A DNA stretch of 64,000 bases from an uncultured Oscillospiraceae bacterium (lineage in GTDB: Bacteria > Bacillota > Clostridia > Oscillospirales > Acutalibacteraceae), in contig CABUFC010000002.1 of assembly GCA_902490735.1 (NCBI GenBank), positions 186,001 through 250,000 on the forward strand, written 5' to 3'. A model generated the notes under the pieces. It was not told the origin of the DNA, did not search any database, and saw nothing but the letters and a program-made list of their open reading frames with translations. Position 1 is the first letter of the stretch. Every line of letters begins with the position of its first letter. The position numbers and the translations under genes are program-made. Shown piece by piece: positions 26,262 through 36,100 of this stretch.

Positions 26262-27638
26262 TTACTGCGTTACCATAAATCCGAGAATAGTTGCACTTGT
26301 GTCTGAGTAAAGGCTTACGGTTACCGGTTCGTTTATTTTTGAAGCCAGCATAGAGGAGGGCCAAGAATAACTGCTGTCTGTACTCGCTAAGGTTGGAACT
26401 TCTACATTTTTGCAAAAGACCAAACCGCTTTTGCCGGTTACACTTACATAAACCTTGCCTCCGCCTGATTGATATAAACACAGCAAATGAAGCGTTGATA
26501 TTTTAGGTAAATTTACAACCAGGGGTTTTGTGCCCAGCTTAAAGCCTTTAAAAGAAAAACTTTTTGCTGTCCATTCGGCGTTTTGTGCCGAACCGATATT
26601 TGATACGGTCAATTTTGTCGAATCGCTCCTGTCTAAAAGCGTAGCGGATACGTACATCCATCCGTCCGCTTTTAAGGAGAAAGTCGGAAGCGCCGCAGGC
26701 GAAGTGCTTATGCTGCTTAACTTTTCAGCGGTGTTAGTTAAAAATGTATTTACACTCGCGGCAATTAAAGTATGTCCGTAATCATTCGGGTGCAAAGCAT
26801 CTGCGCTTATTTTTGCCCATGCGATGTGGGAGTTGTTTAATGCGTTTGCGAATGAAACCAAAGGCAGCTTATAATACTTTGCCATCTTGGTCATTTCGGA
26901 AATATCTTTATCTGTAGTATCGCTGTTATATAACTGTATGCACACAACAGCTATGTTTTTATCGAGCATCCGTTTAATGATGCTTTCAAGCGCGTTCTGG
27001 TTTTCAACAGCAGGATTATGTATTTTCCAGTAACCTAAAAATACAATATCCGGATTTGCGCTTAACAGATGGTCATCCATTCTATGTACAATATTAACCA
27101 ACGTGTTTGACCCTATGGAAGCGTTAACGTATTTTACGTTAGCCTCACCGAATACGTCGGTCCACCAGTCCCTTATCAAGGCACCGTAACCGTTATCCGA
27201 TGAGGAAGCGCCCGCACCGCCGCTTATGGAGTCGCCCAAAATGCCAACGGTTATTTTTTTGCCTTGCTTTGCTTTGCGCATAACTCTGGAAACGCGCGCT
27301 AAATCACCGGTGCCGTCCAGAGCATACTCCGGATTAAATCTTTTCATAATTGTGCTTGTAAGAGAATCTTTTATTTTCTGACGTTCATTTTTAAGCGCCG
27401 CTACAAAAGGATCAGACGGTTGAGTTTTAGAAGAATTTTTCACCGAACTGCCTCCTTTTGACGAATTTTTGCTTGTTTTCGATGACGTTTTAGACGAACT
27501 TTCTTTGGCGGACGTTACAAGCGAGTCCGCCGGTAAAACCTCACTAATGTTATCATCCGGAATTTGTTGATTACAGCCGGTAAAAAGAAATGAAATTGTT
27601 AAAATCAAGATAACAATGCTGTTTGTGAGTTTACGCAT
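26262..27638 (-). CDS. Secreted SGNH/GDSL-type esterase lipoprotein
   Basis: This 458-residue protein starts with a lipoprotein signal ending FLFTGC (Cys22 acylated), then a Ser/Lys-rich linker and an SGNH-hydrolase domain. Block I is VGILGDSISGG with the nucleophilic Ser, block III-like VFLGYWKIHNPAV, and block V DALHPNDYGH with the catalytic Asp and His. After about residue 310 a beta-rich C-terminal domain follows that may bind a substrate. Such enzymes remove acyl groups from lipids or acetyl groups from polysaccharides. The glycan or lipid target cannot be told. It is monocistronic. Confidence 0.85.
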   Translation of the reverse strand: MRKLTNSIVILILTISFLFTGCNQQIPDDNISEVLPADSLVTSAKESSSKTSSKTSKNSSKGGSSVKNSSKTQPSDPFVAALKNERQKIKDSLTSTIMKRFNPEYALDGTGDLARVSRVMRKAKQGKKITVGILGDSISGGAGASSSDNGYGALIRDWWTDVFGEANVKYVNASIGSNTLVNIVHRMDDHLLSANPDIVFLGYWKIHNPAVENQNALESIIKRMLDKNIAVVCIQLYNSDTTDKDISEMTKMAKYYKLPLVSFANALNNSHIAWAKISADALHPNDYGHTLIAASVNTFLTNTAEKLSSISTSPAALPTFSLKADGWMYVSATLLDRSDSTKLTVSNIGSAQNAEWTAKSFSFKGFKLGTKPLVVNLPKISTLHLLCLYQSGGGKVYVSVTGKSGLVFCKNVEVPTLASTDSSYSWPSSMLASKINEPVTVSLYSDTSATILGFMVTQ

Positions 27639-27655
27639 AATAATAGCTCCTTTTT

Positions 27656-27703
27656 AAAAAAACCGCTCAAACCCTTAAATAATTTAGGATTCCAGCGGTT
27701 TTT
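27656..27703 (-). terminator. Terminator of tRNA-Lys
   Basis: On the minus strand the arms AAAAACCGCT and AGCGGTTTTTTT (27694-27703/27656-27667) enclose a 26-base loop and end in a T run. It lies right after the tRNA. Confidence 0.7.
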
Positions 27704-27708
27704 ATCGG

Positions 27709-27784
27709 TGGTGAGCCATCGGAGATTCGAACTCCGGACACCTTGATTAAAAGTCAAGTGCTCTGCCAACTGAGCTAATGGCTC
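27709..27784 (-). tRNA. tRNA-Lys (anticodon TTT)
   Basis: The minus-strand cloverleaf begins GAGCCATTAGCTCAGTTGG. The anticodon stem CTTGA/TCAAG carries loop CTTTTAA, so the anticodon is TTT. The T-arm has GTTCGAATC, and CCA is encoded at 27711-27709. Length is 76 bases. Confidence 0.97.
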
Positions 27785-27799
27785 GAACGCGACTTTAAT

Positions 27800-27828
27800 A
27801 TTATAGCAACGTTACTTTAAGATGTCAA
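27800..27828 (-). promoter_or_regulatory. Perfect consensus promoter of tRNA-Lys
   Basis: On the minus strand TTGACA (27828-27823) and TATAAT (27805-27800) are spaced by exactly 17 bases, 15 bases before the tRNA 5' end. Confidence 0.88.
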
Positions 27829-27844
27829 GCGTTAAATAATTTTT

Positions 27845-28432
27845 TTAATATTTTTTGCCGATTTTTTCACAAAACACTGCGGCGTTAATCTCTTTTTTAT
27901 TGATTTCGGATAATTTGTTTTGCAGTTTTTCGGGCATAACAAAATCGTTTATTTCAATTTTATCTAAATTAATTATCTCACTACACTTGCTATCGTTATA
28001 TAATAATGCCGGCGCAAATCCGTAGTTATAAGCAGAAAAGGCCGCTAATTTATCATATTCTTCGCAGTTTTTTGTTAATATTTCAATTTGTCTAAAAGAT
28101 AATAGCATTTTTCTTATTAGGTGAAAGTACTTGCCGGCAGTATCTTTTACGGTAAGAGTATTCCCGCTAATAGCTTTAAATTTTAAAAGAATATAAAACT
28201 CCTTGCACTTATCTATGTCATAGCACCTTAAGTTTAAAGTTTTTTTAATAGACGGTTCTTGCAAGCAAGGATCGGCTTTTATTATTTTTAACAACTTTTT
28301 TTTATTGTATTTCCCGAAAAAATTCTTCTTTAAATATAATAAACAAAAAGCCGTATTATTTGCCGATATTGTTTTTTTAGTCACCGATTTTGCAAACGGA
28401 ATTCTTTTTTTATTTAATAAAACAAAGACCAT
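27845..28432 (-). CDS. Uncharacterised basic protein
   Basis: I do not recognise this 195-residue protein. It is rich in Lys, Ile and Asn, has no signal peptide or membrane segment, and contains several Cys residues scattered in the chain (CLLY, PCLQ, RCYDIDKCK, KNCEEY, KCSE, VFCEK). The N terminus MVFVLLNKKRIPFAK is a plausible short beta start. Reality as a gene is supported by AAAGGTGAT 5 bases ahead of the ATG and an uninterrupted frame in AT-rich DNA. It lies between the Nif3-like gene (47 bases upstream) and the tRNA-Lys promoter. Base composition is more AT-rich than its neighbours. Confidence 0.6.
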   Translation of the reverse strand: MVFVLLNKKRIPFAKSVTKKTISANNTAFCLLYLKKNFFGKYNKKKLLKIIKADPCLQEPSIKKTLNLRCYDIDKCKEFYILLKFKAISGNTLTVKDTAGKYFHLIRKMLLSFRQIEILTKNCEEYDKLAAFSAYNYGFAPALLYNDSKCSEIINLDKIEINDFVMPEKLQNKLSEINKKEINAAVFCEKIGKKY

Positions 28433-28479
28433 ATTATCACCTTTAAATAAATAATAACAGGTCTTTGCTTTTAGAACTT

Positions 28480-29229
28480 TTATAAGCAGAAAACGGCGTT
28501 TTTGTCGCTTGTTTCAACCGGCAAATCGGTATTTTCAAAAAGAAATTTTGCAAGCGGTTTTACGATTAAATTTTCGGTATGATAATGGCCCGCGTCTATA
28601 AGCGTAAAATTATGCTCTGCGGCAGTAATGAAAAGTGAATGCTTAACATCTGCAGTTATAAGTGCGTCACATCCGGAAAGAATTGCCGCTTCAAGCATGC
28701 TGCCGCCGGCACCCGAGCACACGGCGACTTTTTTTATTGGATTTTTGCCTATGCTGTAACGAATATTGCCGCCTAAAACATTTTTTACGTGCTTTGCAAG
28801 CTCTTTTGAAGATAAAGCGTTTTCCAGTTCACCCATATTGCTGAAAAACTCAGAATCTTCCTCGTAAAGCGAAGTTAAATTTTTAATGCCAAGCGCATTA
28901 CAAAGGCAGTCGTTAACACCGCCTTTAGCCATATCGAGGTTGGTGTGGCAGCTTATACATGCAATGCCGTTTTTTATAAGCTTAAAAGCACGCGAAGTTT
29001 CCGTTACATTTTTAAGCGGAGCATAAATTACAGGGTGGTGGGTAACTATTAAATTTGCCCCTAAACTTTTTGCATACAAAATATTTTCGGTTGTGCAGTC
29101 AAGGCAAACGAGTATTTTGGTAACTTCTGCACCGCTGTCTCCGACAAGAAGGCCAACATTATCTCCCGGTAAAGCATTCTTTGCAGGTAGCCACTTTTCT
29201 AAAATCTCCAAAACATCCCGAACGGTCAT
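28480..29229 (-). CDS. Nif3-like dinuclear metal centre protein
   Basis: This 249-residue protein belongs to the Nif3/YqfO family (GTP cyclohydrolase I type 2-like). It has the metal-binding THHPVIY near residue 64, CHTNLDMAKGGVND near residue 96, and the C-terminal GHYHTENLIVKPLA. It lacks the PII-like insert of longer members. Function is unresolved for the family; metal-dependent hydrolase activity is often proposed. It follows the MetRS-like gene by 15 bases, so it belongs to the synthetase operon. Confidence 0.9.
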   Translation of the reverse strand: MTVRDVLEILEKWLPAKNALPGDNVGLLVGDSGAEVTKILVCLDCTTENILYAKSLGANLIVTHHPVIYAPLKNVTETSRAFKLIKNGIACISCHTNLDMAKGGVNDCLCNALGIKNLTSLYEEDSEFFSNMGELENALSSKELAKHVKNVLGGNIRYSIGKNPIKKVAVCSGAGGSMLEAAILSGCDALITADVKHSLFITAAEHNFTLIDAGHYHTENLIVKPLAKFLFENTDLPVETSDKNAVFCL

Positions 29230-29244
29230 AATATGTTCCTTTCG

Positions 29245-31218
29245 TTAATTAAACTGGCACTGCGGCTTTTTGAAGAAATCGGTTTTGGGCGGCAGTTCTT
29301 TTAATTCTTTGCCGCAAGGCAAAAACCGACTCATTTCGTCAAAAATGCATGACCAGTCGTAAATTTCATCACCAAGCTTCATATATTCTTTTATCATATC
29401 GCACCCATTTGGTGCAAAGGGGTGGAATAGCGCGCAAAGCACCCGCACAATATGCATGGAATCAATTAAAAGCTGGGTCCTTTTTTGCTCGTCGTTGGTG
29501 CTTTCGGCCTCGCGGCTAATAGTAGCCCACATTTTATTTGCATCCCTTAAATAAACGTTTAACAGCTCGAAAATTTTGTAAAATTTGTATTCGTACATAA
29601 GCTGTTCGTACTCTAAAATTACCCGGTCGCTTTCTTCTTTTATGTTAGGCGACACCTTGCCTTCCGGCATTTTCATGCCGTAATATTTAGATAGCGTGTA
29701 AAAGCAGGATCTTGCAAGGCGGTTGTAAACATTAGTTAAAAGATTTCCTTCGTATAAAACATCGTCAAACATGCCGTTTTTTACATCTTGCGGATGAGTA
29801 ATGCTTTTCGGGTCGAACCCTACGCTGTTTTCTGCAAGGCTTGCGTTAATAAAGTGCATTCTTAACTGCTCCGGCGAATAATAATTTAACAGTTCACCTG
29901 CTTTTGGAGGCTTTATATCGCCCGAAGACGAAGCTTTTTTCTTTCCGAATAAAAGGTGATGATTGGCGATAAGCGTGGTTAACTGAAGCTTGCCGTCAGT
30001 TGGCTCGTTTACAAAGTTTTTGCCCTGCAGTCCCAAAAACAAGCCGGTTTGTGCAATGCCGTAAAAATATATATTGTCTTCGCCAATAAACTGGAAAATT
30101 CCGCAGTCTTTAGAGTGCCACCATTTTTTGTATTCATCGGCACCGAATCCCTGCCTTTTTAAATAGGCTTTTGTAAAAGAAATAGGCGCCCAAAGGCTTT
30201 CCGGCCAAACCCAAAAAGTAAGGTTTTTATCAATGCCTTTCGGTAGCGGGGCTCCCCACGCGGCGTTGCCGGAAAGACGGAAGGGAACCACAGTTTTACC
30301 TGTTCTGTAGCGAATAGAAGCGTCTGTTAAAATCTTGCATGCCGCGGCGCGGTTATCTAAATTTTTAAAGCTGAGTATAAACGAAGGCTTATTTTCTTCG
30401 TCAATAAGCGTATATGGCGGCAAATCAAGCTCTGCCAGTTGCTCTTTATATTCGCGTTTTACGTAAATTTGCGGTGCTTTTAAAAACTCGCGCATTGTGG
30501 CAATTAGAATATCTCTTGTATTGTCAAGCCCGGCTAAATAATCAGTATGCTTTTCTATTTCGTCTTTAAAGGCAACAAGATCAAAATAGTAGTTGTCAAC
30601 CTCTTTTATGGTTGGAGTGTCACCTGAGAGGGTACTTTTTGGAGCTATAAGTTCGTCTGCGTTGTACTGATGTCCCAAAGCACATTCGTCGGCATAGGCA
30701 TGTTCCGATTTGCAGCCTTGAATAGGACAACGACCTATAACCTGTCTGCCGTTTAAAAATACACCTTTCGTCTCATCGAAAAACTGCTTTGTTTTATCAA
30801 GCTTAATAAAGCCGCTTTCCATTAGCTTGTTAAACACTTCGACAGATAATTCCCGGTGTATTTCACCTGTATCGTATAAAGCGGATGCACCAAAAAGATT
30901 AAGGCTTATTTGATAATCGTCGAGTACCTTTTTCTGCTTTTTGTGATTTTCTTCTACAAAATCTTCTATACTCCCAGAAAATCCGTCCTTTTTCGCCGCT
31001 TCGTAACTTCCTTCGATGGTTGAACCATAACAGTCGGTGCCTGATACAAAAATTACGTTTTCTTTTCCGATGCGGTCTCTTAAAAAGCGAGCAAAGACAT
31101 CGGCAGGTATAAATACGCCGCCGATATGGCCAAAGTGCAGCTCTTTGTTGCCGTATGGCATACCTGCTGTAATTATGGCTCTTTTTGGGAAATTTGGCCT
31201 TTTCAATTTTTCAATCAT
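29245..31218 (-). CDS. metG: Methionyl-tRNA synthetase-type class I tRNA ligase with atypical KMSKS
   Basis: This 657-residue class I synthetase matches MetRS in the Rossmann region (ITAGMPYGNKELHFGHIGG, with HFGH at residues 28-31 as HIGH), SGTDCYGSTIEG and a Cys-containing insert (GRCPIQGCKSEHAYADECA). The KMSKS loop reads KASSS (428-432): the second, catalytically important Lys is Ser. I recall related clostridial proteins with a similar KxSSSG loop, so this seems a true subfamily and not a mutation. It overlaps gltX by 4 bases. Whether it is the cell's only MetRS or a paralogue cannot be decided here. Confidence 0.8.
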   Translation of the reverse strand: MIEKLKRPNFPKRAIITAGMPYGNKELHFGHIGGVFIPADVFARFLRDRIGKENVIFVSGTDCYGSTIEGSYEAAKKDGFSGSIEDFVEENHKKQKKVLDDYQISLNLFGASALYDTGEIHRELSVEVFNKLMESGFIKLDKTKQFFDETKGVFLNGRQVIGRCPIQGCKSEHAYADECALGHQYNADELIAPKSTLSGDTPTIKEVDNYYFDLVAFKDEIEKHTDYLAGLDNTRDILIATMREFLKAPQIYVKREYKEQLAELDLPPYTLIDEENKPSFILSFKNLDNRAAACKILTDASIRYRTGKTVVPFRLSGNAAWGAPLPKGIDKNLTFWVWPESLWAPISFTKAYLKRQGFGADEYKKWWHSKDCGIFQFIGEDNIYFYGIAQTGLFLGLQGKNFVNEPTDGKLQLTTLIANHHLLFGKKKASSSGDIKPPKAGELLNYYSPEQLRMHFINASLAENSVGFDPKSITHPQDVKNGMFDDVLYEGNLLTNVYNRLARSCFYTLSKYYGMKMPEGKVSPNIKEESDRVILEYEQLMYEYKFYKIFELLNVYLRDANKMWATISREAESTNDEQKRTQLLIDSMHIVRVLCALFHPFAPNGCDMIKEYMKLGDEIYDWSCIFDEMSRFLPCGKELKELPPKTDFFKKPQCQFN

Positions 31219-32870
31219 TTTAACTGCTCCTTAAAAGATTCAACGGCATCGTTTATACGCTCTAAGCATTTTTCTTTGCCTAAAAGCTTCATTATGCTGT
31301 ATAAATCGGGTGTGTTTTGCCTTGAAGTTATTGCGATTCTAATAACCGTGCTAAGCATACCGACGCTTCCTTTATAATTTTGCGGATTTTTGCGGTATTC
31401 CTTAGTGTCAGCACAGTAGCCAACGTATTCGCAAATCGATTTAATTCTCTCAAACCATTCGGTTTGTGTTGCGTCTTCTTCGTAAACTTCTGTGTATTTT
31501 TTTAGTATTTTAATCGCATCTTCCGTCTCAATGTTTTCGGGGAGCGCATAGCTTGGCGTATAGTCGTAAAAATACTCGGTAAAGCCTATGGCGTCGCTCC
31601 ATTTTGCAAGGTCTTTTCGGGGCTTGGATGTACCTCTGTCAATTGAAAAAATCGCCTTTAAATATGCCTTGTCCGCCGAAATTTTGTTATAGAAATCCGC
31701 ATCGAATTCTTTTGCCCAGCCAAGTACAAAACTACATACTTCGTCGGCTGTCATAACGGCAATAATGTTGCGGCTTACGTCGTTTAGCTTATCCCCGTCA
31801 AACAGCGCGCCCGACAGGCTCATTTTCTTGATATTGAATTTAAAATCCTTGTAATTGCTGTTCGGATTTGCCTTTTTAAAGTTTTCATACTCGCTCGACG
31901 CAATCGTCATCAAATATTCGATGACGCTTTCAGCCGGATACCCTTGCTCTTTAAAGTACGATACGGCGGCTTCCGGATCCTTTCTTTTAGAGATTTTTCG
32001 TTTGTTCCCGTTTTCCGATTTCATAATCGGAGCTATATGCGCATATTTCGGCAGCTTAAAATTTAAAGCTTTAAACAGTTCGACGTGCTTTGGAAGACTT
32101 GAAAGCCACTCATCCCCGCGAATGACGTGAGTGGTACGCATAAGGTGGTCGTCTATAGCGTGCGCAAAATGATAAGTTGGTATACCGTCGTTTTTCAAAA
32201 TGACAAAATCTTCATCGTTTTGCGGCATTTCGATTTTGCCCTTAATTAAATCTTCAACTGTAACTTTTTTGCTTTCGTCGCCAAAGCTTTTAAGCCTTAT
32301 AACAAATTTTTCGCCGGCATCTATATGTTTTTTTGCCTCTTCTACGGTAATGTTTCTGTACTTTGCGTATTTGCCGTAATAACCTGTACGTATTTTTTGT
32401 GATTCTTGCTCTTTACGCGTTTTATCAAGCTCTTCGGCAGTGCAAAAGCAGGGATATGCAAGCCCCTCTTCTACAAGTTTTTTTGCAAAACTGCGATAAA
32501 TTGTTCCTCGCTTACTTTGTTTATATGGGCCGTATTTACCGCACTCGCCGTCTAACAAGTACCCTTCATCCGCTTCAATGCCGAAGCTCTTTAATCCGTC
32601 TAAAATATTATCAACACCGCCGGCAATTTCACGCTTTTTGTCGGTATCTTCTATACGTACGTAAAAAACACCGTCTTTACCGGCGGTTATTCGATCGATT
32701 AATGCAACATATAGTGTACCAAGATGCAAATATCCCGTGGGGCTCGGAGCTACCCTTGTGACTTTTGCACCTTCGGGCAAATCTCTTAAAGGATATTTAT
32801 CTTCGTAAAATTCTGGGGTTTGAAGCTGTTCATTAAATAGCAGTTCGGCCATTTTTACATTGTCGGTCAT
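31215..32870 (-). CDS. gltX: Glutamyl-tRNA synthetase
   Basis: This is a 551-residue class I synthetase. Signature motifs are RVAPSPTGYLHLG at residues 39-51 (HIGH region), YVRIEDTDKKRE, and KRKISKRKDPEAA (KMSKS region). The N terminus carries about 35 residues more than ordinary bacterial GluRS. I chose ATG 32870, preceded by AGGTGAG at good distance, over an in-frame GTG at 32879. A promoter lies at 32902-32930 and gives a leader of only about 24 bases, too short for a T-box. It is the first gene of the gltX-metG-nif3 operon. Discrimination between Glu and Gln cannot be read from sequence. Confidence 0.9.
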   Translation of the reverse strand: MTDNVKMAELLFNEQLQTPEFYEDKYPLRDLPEGAKVTRVAPSPTGYLHLGTLYVALIDRITAGKDGVFYVRIEDTDKKREIAGGVDNILDGLKSFGIEADEGYLLDGECGKYGPYKQSKRGTIYRSFAKKLVEEGLAYPCFCTAEELDKTRKEQESQKIRTGYYGKYAKYRNITVEEAKKHIDAGEKFVIRLKSFGDESKKVTVEDLIKGKIEMPQNDEDFVILKNDGIPTYHFAHAIDDHLMRTTHVIRGDEWLSSLPKHVELFKALNFKLPKYAHIAPIMKSENGNKRKISKRKDPEAAVSYFKEQGYPAESVIEYLMTIASSEYENFKKANPNSNYKDFKFNIKKMSLSGALFDGDKLNDVSRNIIAVMTADEVCSFVLGWAKEFDADFYNKISADKAYLKAIFSIDRGTSKPRKDLAKWSDAIGFTEYFYDYTPSYALPENIETEDAIKILKKYTEVYEEDATQTEWFERIKSICEYVGYCADTKEYRKNPQNYKGSVGMLSTVIRIAITSRQNTPDLYSIMKLLGKEKCLERINDAVESFKEQLK

Positions 32871-32901
32871 TTTACTCACCTGAAAATTTATTATCTTTTT
32901 T

Positions 32902-32930
32902 ATTATCGCAGAAAATGCTGGAAATTACAA
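32902..32930 (-). promoter_or_regulatory. Promoter of the gltX operon
   Basis: On the minus strand TTGTAA (32930-32925) and GATAAT (32907-32902) are separated by 17 bases. Confidence 0.6.
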
Positions 32931-33056
32931 CCGCTTTTTTAAAAATTATGTTATGCGGTGCGAAAAAACCTTTTATAATTGAATTTATGACTTTTTTGGT
33001 CAAAAAAATTAATTATTTTCGTAAAATAATTGAGCCGTTTTCGGCAGGCGGGTTTA

Positions 33057-33085
33057 TTGACAATTATTATTATTTATAGTAAAAT
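33057..33085 (+). promoter_or_regulatory. Promoter of the surface-protein operon
   Basis: TTGACA (33057-33062) and TAAAAT (33080-33085) are separated by 17 bases, 38 bases before the start codon at 33123. The rest of the 32931-33056 intergenic DNA is AT-rich and shows no gene. Confidence 0.75.
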
Positions 33086-33122
33086 ATAAACGCGGAAATA
33101 TACTGCAAAAGGAGTAAAGATA

Positions 33123-36100
33123 ATGCGAAAGAGAATTTTGGCGTTTGTGCTGTCTTTAACATTATTGCTGGCATATCTTGTGCCTAATATGATGTTTAGT
33201 ACCGGCGCTGCAGATCTGGTTTCAGATTTGTTTACTAATGGTACATTTTCCGAAGTAACCGGAAGTCAACCTAACGGATGGCTATTTACCGGTGCTGACG
33301 GAGCAGCATTGCCGACAAATATTTCGGGAACGGTTGATACTACTGCTAAATCACCCGATGGCAGCAATTCATATGTTGTTACTGCCAACGGTGCGATCAA
33401 TGCAAATTCTGCTTTCTTTTACAACAAAGATACCATTCAGATTAAAAGCAATTGTTCTTACGAAATTTCATTTTGGATTAAATCAGCAAATGTAAAGGGT
33501 CTTTTATTTGGGTTATATGAGCCTGACTATGTAACCGGCAACAGCCCCGATCTTACACAGGCCGCAAATGCTCATTCGGAGACAATTATTGCTGAAAAGA
33601 ATTTGTACAGTTCTGTTGCGTGCGAATTTACATCTCGTATAGCAAGGACAAAAATAAATAATGTTATAAAAATCGGTCTTAATACCGTTAATGCTTTTAA
33701 CATTTCTTTTGCCAAGCTTTATGATTCAAGCAACAACAACGGTACACTTATTAAGACTGACAGTACTTCGGTTGACGGTTGGACTAAGTTTACCTACAAC
33801 TTTGACACGACTGACGCTGTTACTGATGCTGCAAAAGTAAGGTTTGCAATCGGCCTTGTCTGCAAGAAAGACAATACCAAGACAGTAAAAACTGTATCTT
33901 TTGCAGACTTTAAATGTATCGAAACTGTTAATGCTTCGATATTTAGGCCTCAGGTTAACGACGGAAGCCTTGGATATACATACCCGGCTTACGGCGAAAT
34001 ACCCGCAGGGCAATCTTCTGCGGAACTTACCTTTTCTGCATTGCCGGTAGAAGGCAACAGCTTTGTTAAGTGGCAGTTAAACGGCGTTGACATTGCCGGA
34101 ACACAGGGAACAAATCCGGTATTTAAAGGCGTTTTAAAAACAACAGATAAACTGGTTGCCGTATTTAAAGGCGGAAACATCGTTAAAGATCCGGGCGCCG
34201 AAGGATATAAAGGCTCTGGATTATATGATAACCGCGGCATTGCAGGAGGTATTCCGGTTATTGACTGTACTCCCGATCCCGGCGCTCCGGTTACCGCTAC
34301 TACAGTGCAAAACTTTAATGACCGTAATTATACCAATCCGTATGCTGTTGCAGGTGCATGGTTTACAGTAAACCTTTCAAAAGGCTGCATGGCGGACAAT
34401 GGATGGGTTAGAGCGGTTGTTTCAAACGACTATGCCCACAGCGGCGAAAATTCGTATAGGCTTTATGCACAAAGCCAAGGCATAGGAAGAAACTTTACAG
34501 GGCTTAAAGCAAATACCAACTATCTTTTAAGCTTCTGGATTAAGATGCCTTCCGATGATACTACTCTTACGTGGTTGAACATTGTACCTAAAAAGGATAA
34601 AGATGAAGCTTTAAAAAATGGTACAAATACTTACAGCAACAACTACGGTACCGACGAAAGTCTTTATTATCCGACATCTTTAGGACAAATCGCATTTGAT
34701 AAAAAAACCCTTAATTATACTAAAGATTTTACCACTTCCGGTAACGCCAGTGATTGGCAGAGGGTTGCTATTAACTTCAACACAAAAGACAATACGGACG
34801 TAGCTATGATTATGGTCTGCCCTAGTCTTTTGATGTATGATTCAAGATTTATTTATATCGATGATATCGGTTTGACCGAGATTTCCGGTGAAAGCGACCT
34901 TGTATCTGTTAATGCATCTTCCGGCCCCGGTGGCCACGCAGAGTGCAGCGCAGGTACAGGAATGGTTAAAAAAGGAACTTTGGTTACAGCATGGGCCATT
35001 GCTAATGAAAACGTTTTGTTCGACGCTTGGTATCCGTCCGCAAACTCTACCAATGCTTTGTCTTCTTCAATGGTTTACTCTTTTAATGCAGTTGACAATA
35101 CATCAGTATATTCACAATTCCAGTGCGTTCAGTTAGGCCTTGTTAGCTGCGGCCTCGGCGGCACAGCATCAGTCGATAAAACGGGTGTTTTCCCGAAGGG
35201 TGAGCATGTAACCTTTACAGCTACACCTGCAGAAGGCAATACTTTTGCAGGCTGGTATGACAGTGCTACCGATTTGCTTGTTGATACAAACCCGGTATTT
35301 TCTGAAGACGCTCAGATTGACCGCCTTTTGTATGCGAAGTTCGACGGTCCTAATAAAGCGGCGTTCGAAAGATTTAAACTTAACGGCTTCGAAGATGTTC
35401 CTGCATGTGATATCAATACTTTTGTAAAAGATCCGAGCCAAGCATTTGATTATAAATATTATGAAAATGATTATTTTAAAATTTTCCCGTATTCGTATAC
35501 GGATCCGAGTATTTTAAATCAGGCTTGGTGTAAGTACTGGGCAACTACGGATCGTGCGTATGAAGGCTCTCACAGCCTTGGTGTTCGCGCAAGATGGCGT
35601 GAAACGCGTATCAATTTAAAACAATTAAATAAGTATACTAATTATAAGATCTCATTTAAATATAAATTAAATGGCTTAGACGAAACCTGTGGTTTAACTT
35701 CTGTGTTTGTTTGCCCGGTTGAAATGGGAGACACCTCCGGTTCTAACAGTTCATTGTGTGTATATTATAAGAGCTATATGATTTCCGGCGGATATACAGG
35801 AACCGTTAAAGGCGGCGAAGGTTGGGAAAACTTTGAGCTTTACTTTAATTCGGGTAACTCCACAGAACTGTGTTTTGGTTATTCATATTCAGCCACTGAT
35901 CCTGCCGCAGAAAATGATCCTAACGGATACGATCCGACGGCTATGTATATAGACAATTTGGAATTCTGGGAGTACGAAAGCATAGCTGAATCTTCAAACG
36001 GCGACTTTTCTAAAGGCAGAGACGATTGGAAAGGCGATCTTGATGCGTCAAACGGTGAGGCTAAAATAGCAAGCGGCAAAACAGCATATCAAACCGTTAC

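Noticed and set aside
26047..26310. 87-codon frame beginning within tRNA-Leu
   Set aside because: It overlaps the tRNA 3' half, a terminator and the next gene's terminator.
32871..32930. T-box leader for the gltX operon
   Set aside because: Leader is only about 24 bases and has no T-box sequence.
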